From Pseudoscleropodium purum (Eukaryota > Streptophyta > Bryopsida > Hypnales > Brachytheciaceae): DNA of 64,000 bases. The position numbers and the translations under genes were made by a program. The stretch lies in NCBI GenBank assembly GCA_963969395.1, contig OZ017795.1:29741063-29805062 (forward strand), given 5' to 3'. This document shows, piece after piece, positions 58,791 to 64,000 of this stretch. The notes below the pieces were generated by a model. That model worked only from the letters and a program-made list of their open reading frames with translations. It did no database searches and was not told where the DNA came from. Positions within the stretch are counted from its first letter, which is position 1, and each line of letters opens with the position of its first letter.

Positions 58791-61700
58791 TTTTATCATC
58801 CACAAAGAACCTTTTTATTCTTGGATACATTTATTTATCCCAAAAATACATGTCCATCCATGATTAATAATTTGTCATCCATATGAATACATTATCATTC
58901 AGATATGTCTATTTTAATCCATTATAATATAATTAATTGAAATTTTTAAATCTTCCCTTGAATTCAATTTTCTATCTAGCCATTCAGATTTCTCAAGTCA
59001 AAAATTATTTAATCATCCATAATTCAAAAAATTCATTAATTGATATGGTTTTAACAAATAAGTGAAATTTCATCTAGCCATATAGGTTTTTCATTCAAAA
59101 TTCAAAATCATAATGCATTACATTAATACATTTGAAGTGTCATCCATATGAGGCAATTTTTATATTAGTATTAGTAATAAGACATCAAAAATTAGAATAT
59201 TATTACAAGAATTCAATTGTTATTAGAGTTTAATAAAATTCATCTATTCTTGAGTAAAAAGGAAAGAGAATATATAAAAAAAATAAGATATTGTCCATAT
59301 TGAATGAATTGCCATCAAATTGGTCAAATTATCTTCATAGTCATAGTTGTAACCTTGAGTGGTTTAAGGTTATTAGATGTGTCCATTGAGCAAATAAATC
59401 AAACAAGACATATAAGAAGTCCAAATTGCTTGGGATTCTTAAGGCTTTATATTTTATAGAGTAAAAAAATATTATTGAATCACTAGATGAAAACTATGTT
59501 GCAGTTTTCACGTGCCAACTGATTATTTTAGTAAATTGTGTTGACTGCAATACAATTTTCCAAAAAAATCTTGAGACAACCTTGTTTCTCCACAATTTTA
59601 GACTATTAACACATGTCTCACCCCTCATCGGCCCTTTCTTTGCCCTACACACTTTTTGATCCTTAGAGCAAAAATAATAATATATTTATTTCTCTAATAA
59701 GGCCTAAAATGACTTAAAACTATGCCTATGGGCTCAAGCTTGAGTTCCACTTGCAATTCCAATACACAACAAACTCCACTAAAACACACTAAAATGTTTT
59801 TTTTGGACTAGTTTATATGTAAATTTCACAATACATACACCTATGAATGTAATAAGATCTTTTTCAAGTAATAAAATGTGAGGAAAAGATTAAAAAGAAA
59901 CTAGATAAATTTCACAAATGATTACAAAAAGTCAATTCAAATGCCATTTTTGAAGAATGAATTGCATATTGAGACAAAGTCCTTGAGGCAAAACCTCTCA
60001 CTCCATCATATGAGAGGCTCAATTTGAAAAAGATGAGTTTCCACACAACACATGTGAACTACCTCGACACTGAAGTCTCCAACCAAGGTGTCAAAACTTG
60101 CATTCAATGTAAAATGCTCTCTACCCCACCTTTTTTCATCCCACAAACATTGGAGTTGACGACAAAATACCCTCTACATACACTTCTCACATGAAAACAT
60201 CATAAAATAGATCATGTAGACTTTTTACATCAAACCTTATTTCTATTCATTCTTTGATCTACAACAATTATCACTACTAAATTGATAGTTTGTAATAAAT
60301 AAAATGCATACCAAGTTATGTAAGAGGTTTTTGACCTTTGAGATATTAGCAAGACACTTCCAATATATAAAGTAATAATAAATATTCTTTATTTCTTACA
60401 CCACATGTGCAAATTTAACTCTAAAAATATATAATAATGCTTCCATGTATTTGTGTCAATAAATCTTTTTGCTTGAATCTAGAATATTTTTATTCCATTT
60501 CAAAATAAAAAAGTTGAAATAAAAGAAAAAGTTAGCTTCACCAAAGCTCTAAACTTGCAAAATATCTTAAGTGAATAAGAAGAAATGAGATGAAACCTCA
60601 ATAGGAGTAATTAAGCCAATGAATCTTTTTTACATGATTGAAGTACTTGAGTCCTTCATTCATAGTGTGGCCTTTGATCTTTACACCCTAAAAGATAGAG
60701 CCTATGACCATGTAGTCATTAGTAGTCCTCTTTCTATTTCCTCCATTTTCTCTCTTCTTATGAATGAATTTTTTTGGTTTTATTTTTCAAAGATGAAATC
60801 ACACATCTAATATTAGTCATACAATTTTCAATTTTGGGTATAGATTTCAAATTATCATGAATTTTTAAAGAAAATATGAAGAATAGCTATATCTAATACA
60901 AATCATGTTCAAAAAATCTAAATTTTTAGAATAGAAGCACATTATAGTATACTTGACATTGTAGTCTAAAGAAAATTTCTATGTTACTTCATCTTTAGAA
61001 ACATGATCGTAGATCCTCAACTTCAAGCTTCACTAAAATGCATATTTTGAAGAATTTTTCAAAATTTCCGAGTGGAGTAGAAAGTGTACTTCAGAAGCTC
61101 TGTTTTAATAGTTTTGCTCAAAAGCGAAAGAAATTGTTTTGAAATAATGTCAAAATCAAGCATTGAGGAAAAAGTTCAAAGTATTGAAATATATTAGAGA
61201 GTCTTCTATTTTTTTGATAAACTATCCCATATATTATTTTCAAAAAATTAAACTATTTTGAACTTAATGATGTGGCTAAATATATATAGCATCAATAAAA
61301 TTGTACACAAAAAATTGAATGAAAATCATTCATTCTTTAATATGCACAAAGCACATTGACCATCCAAAGAATACAAAATGTCCTCAATTTCTTTCCGAGG
61401 TTAATTACAATCAAACTCACCATCCTTGCCATCATTTTCAATTGCACAACAAACTCCCAATTTTGTAGGAAACAAAAACTTCAATATTTTTTTGGCAATT
61501 CATGATCTTTATAGTAATGAGATATATCCATCCATAATTAACCTATAATTGCCTGTTTTTTCTACATCATAAGACAATACTTTGAAAATTCATAACTTAA
61601 TTACACATTGTCCAAATAATGCATGGTAAAATGTGTTGGAATTCTCTTTTAGTTTCCAATAAGTTCCGTAATAAGTTATGTTTGAATAATAATAATTATG

Positions 61701-62019
61701 CTCAACTGTTTTTTTATTATAGGTGCAGGTGCATATACCTTATATTTTATTCCAATGCAAAGGAGCACTATTGACGAGCCAAGCTTGTCTTATCATCCAA
61801 TGGACGACATTCATCCATCTGCTTGCGTACAGACCGTGAGATGCTTGCTGGTCTCGGTAGTCTCGCCGCACCAGCTGGGCTGCATAAAAGCCAAGCAGGC
61901 AATCTTGTATGCGCATAGTTCACTTGCTTTGCTCTCTCGTTGTATTCATTTTCATAGTTTGCACATCCTCTCCGTCTCCTGGCGGCTTGCTCGCCGTTGA
62001 TGCTTTAGTGATTTTCGTC
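58791..62019. other. AT-rich spacer and LOG gene upstream region
   Basis: No gene is seen up to about 61690. From about 61750 to 62019 GC rises. This is probably the promoter and 5' leader of the LOG gene. An open frame at 61698-62000 ends before the LOG start and matches nothing known. Confidence 0.5.
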
Positions 62020-63783
62020 ATGGATCAAGCAAGCGCAAACTCATGCGGATTTGCCCGCATCTGTGTGTTTTGCGGAAGCAGCAGCGGGAAGAAACCCATC
62101 TACACCGAAGTAGCACAGGATCTGGGATCGGAAATGGTAGGGAAATCAATCTGTTTGAGTTCTTTCAGTTTCCGAAGATTCGAAGGTAATGCATAGAGGA
62201 TTTTTGGCTAACAAGTTGTGAAAATTTACGATACATCATGATCAGGTGAAGCGCGGCATCGACCTTGTGTACGGAGGAGGAAGCATCGGACTGATGGGGG
62301 CGACTGCGAAGGCGGTCCAGGATGCTGGTGGCCATGTTGTTGGGTACTGATAGCGCTTCAATTGCGCTTGAATTTCAATTTTACTTCAATTTCTCCCCTG
62401 GAATTTCCCAGCTTAACTTCACATGCATTACATACAATAGAAATCCCAATACAATAGTTCATGATCATAGACTCAATTCCATACGGCAACTAAGGATTTA
62501 CGGGTTTTGTTCCATATTCAAGCTTGAGGATGGAAGAAGCTTGAGTTCTAAGGGATAAAGCCCGAAATTATTCCATAGTTGCTTTGTGGAATTGTTGGAT
62601 TTCATGGGTGGCACCCGGGCAGCTTCTAAAGCCTGCTTTTTTTTTCGATTGCAATCCAAGTTACGCACGTTACGTTGGAATGCGTTTTGTGTGTAGGGTA
62701 ATCCCCAAAGCTCTCATGCCTAAAGAGATCTGCGGAGCCACAGTCGGAGACTTGGTGGCCGTGGACGATATGCATCAGCGGAAAGCGGAAATGGCACGCA
62801 GGGCCGACGCTTTCATTGCTCTCCCAGGTACTGAGCACTAATCTCCTTTCCCGCATTACCTTTAATTTCCGGAAACCATTCAATTCACTGCTAGTATTCT
62901 TGCATGTGATCTATCTGCAGGTGGATTCGGCACATTTGAGGAGGTGCTAGAAATCATAACATGGGCTCAACTCGGCATCCACAAGAAACCAGTACACCAT
63001 GCCTTCCCTACTACTAGAATCCTGATTATATATCGTTGCTAATCAAACGATTAGTATAGCGAGTTTTTTCTGAGGTAGACCGATAATTCAACCGAGTATG
63101 CAAATAATTTACTAATTGAGGTCTGGACGTATATGCTTTTAGGTGGGATTGCTGAATGTGGACGGCTACTACGACGCGATGTTGGTATCGTTCGACAAGG
63201 CGTTGGACCAGGGCTTTCTCAATGTCGCAAGCCGCAACATTGTCGTCCACGCTCATACAGCCGCTGCGCTTTTGGACAACTTGAAGGTGACCTCTCCATT
63301 CAAACATGATCAACAACAAACTGGCCATCCGCCTGTGCACATGTAAGTCTAAACGACAGTATAATTTCTGAATGTATACTAAATTCATTTTATTCTTTCT
63401 CTGTGTAGAATTATTCACCGATTGTTGACAAGACCGTCCCGGAGTTGACCTGGGCAACCACAACCGGCGTGTCGGCATCGTCTAAGCGAAATGTCACGTC
63501 GACTGGGATTGATATCGAGGCAGCTTACGATCCTGATTTCCACATGATCAACCAGATCTGCAGCGCAAGAGGCGCCCGGGTATCTTCAATCAAGAGCTCG
63601 GTGGCGACCAGAAACGGCGCCCACGGCATGAATCTTATGCAGATTGGAGCAAGGCGACGTCGTTCTTATGGGGTGCATGCTCAGCCCAGTCATCTTAGCA
63701 TCGATATCGGTGGATTATTTGGATCTGTCACGATGGCTACAAAATTCAACGCTCCCATCCGTGCTCTTGCAGCGTTTCTGTAG
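62020..63783 (+). CDS. LOG: LOG family cytokinin riboside 5'-monophosphate phosphoribohydrolase
   Basis: LOG enzymes cut ribose 5-phosphate from cytokinin nucleotides, giving the active free base in one step. Six exons join to 936 nt (311 residues): 62020-62136, 62246-62343, 62697-62827, 62921-62991, 63143-63286 and 63409-63783, all GT-AG. Motifs: [15 protein letters not shown] (residues about 12-26), [11 protein letters not shown] (47-57), [15 protein letters not shown] (97-111) and the signature [10 protein letters not shown] (114-123), followed by [20 protein letters not shown]. The core is full length and intact. Most LOG proteins end soon after the residue-190 region. Here the last exon adds about 120 residues (from [13 protein letters not shown] to a stop at 63781-63783), rich in Ser, Ala, Arg and His, without a domain I know. 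The start is the first Met before the conserved core. Confidence 0.95.
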
Positions 63784-64000
63784 ACCACAGTCATCTGCAC
63801 CGGACTAGACCTTAGCTTCATTAATTGATTTGTTTGCCATTCTTAATTATTTACACATTAATTCATTTGTTTCTGCTTTGAGTCAGTCAGTTGGATCATC
63901 TTTGCTCGCGCGAGTTGGTTCAGCTGGATAACAACCAGTTTTTGATATATATATTCTTGGCAATTCAACACTACAGTCGGTGCTCTTGATTTGCGGGGTT
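63784..64000 (+). other. 3' flank of the LOG gene
   Basis: Probable 3' untranslated region. No separate feature is seen before the window ends. Confidence 0.5.

Overview
The window looks like nuclear DNA of a land plant. The evidence is a plant-type kinesin-4, a LOG-type cytokinin-activating enzyme and an ABHD17-like hydrolase with a plant-type N-terminus, all split by many short GT-AG introns, together with plant-style Helitron, CACTA-like and pogo-like transposon remains. Exons are of moderate GC, while the long spaces between genes are very AT-rich and full of decayed repeats. A seed-free plant (moss, liverwort, fern or lycophyte) is my guess from the gene spacing and the decayed element types. 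The sequence alone does not settle this.

Four genes can be rebuilt exon by exon, and all four give clean reading frames. (1) 10693-13291, minus: a 270-residue ABHD17-like serine hydrolase (probable protein depalmitoylase), 5 exons. (2) 27892-29117, minus: a 96-residue small one-pass membrane protein, 3 exons, resembling the MICOS subunit MIC13/QIL1 in layout. (3) 36892-45518, minus: a 1481-residue kinesin-4 with motor, long coiled coil and a C-terminal cysteine-rich domain, 27 exons, two of them followed by GC-AG introns. (4) 62020-63783, plus: a 311-residue LOG family phosphoribohydrolase with an unusual C-terminal extension of about 120 residues, 6 exons. They are unrelated housekeeping or growth genes and show no sign of acting as a cluster.

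The rest is mobile-element debris. 2648-4872 (minus) is a dead pogo/Tigger-like DDE transposase. 6180-7035 (plus) is a broken fragment resembling DUF7869 proteins, cut off by a non-autonomous element. 21356-25376 (plus) is a Helitron Rep-helicase kept in one frame except for eleven stops and two frameshifts, with a recognisable Helitron 3' end at 26268. 15426-16493 and 53468-54894 are non-autonomous CACTA-like elements. At least five copies (7036, 29680, 33539, 55664, 58022) belong to a repeat family with TTAACCCCTAAAG-like inverted ends. A 119-bp-arm inverted repeat (52-371), three local tandem duplications of about 194-300 bp (14041, 28322, 35333), several short tandem arrays, a 21-G run and long AT microsatellites complete the picture. 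I did not find rRNA, tRNA or CRISPR features, and nothing that I can defend as a wholly new gene system. The best leads are the LOG extension, the small MIC13-like gene, the foldback repeat and the transposon families.
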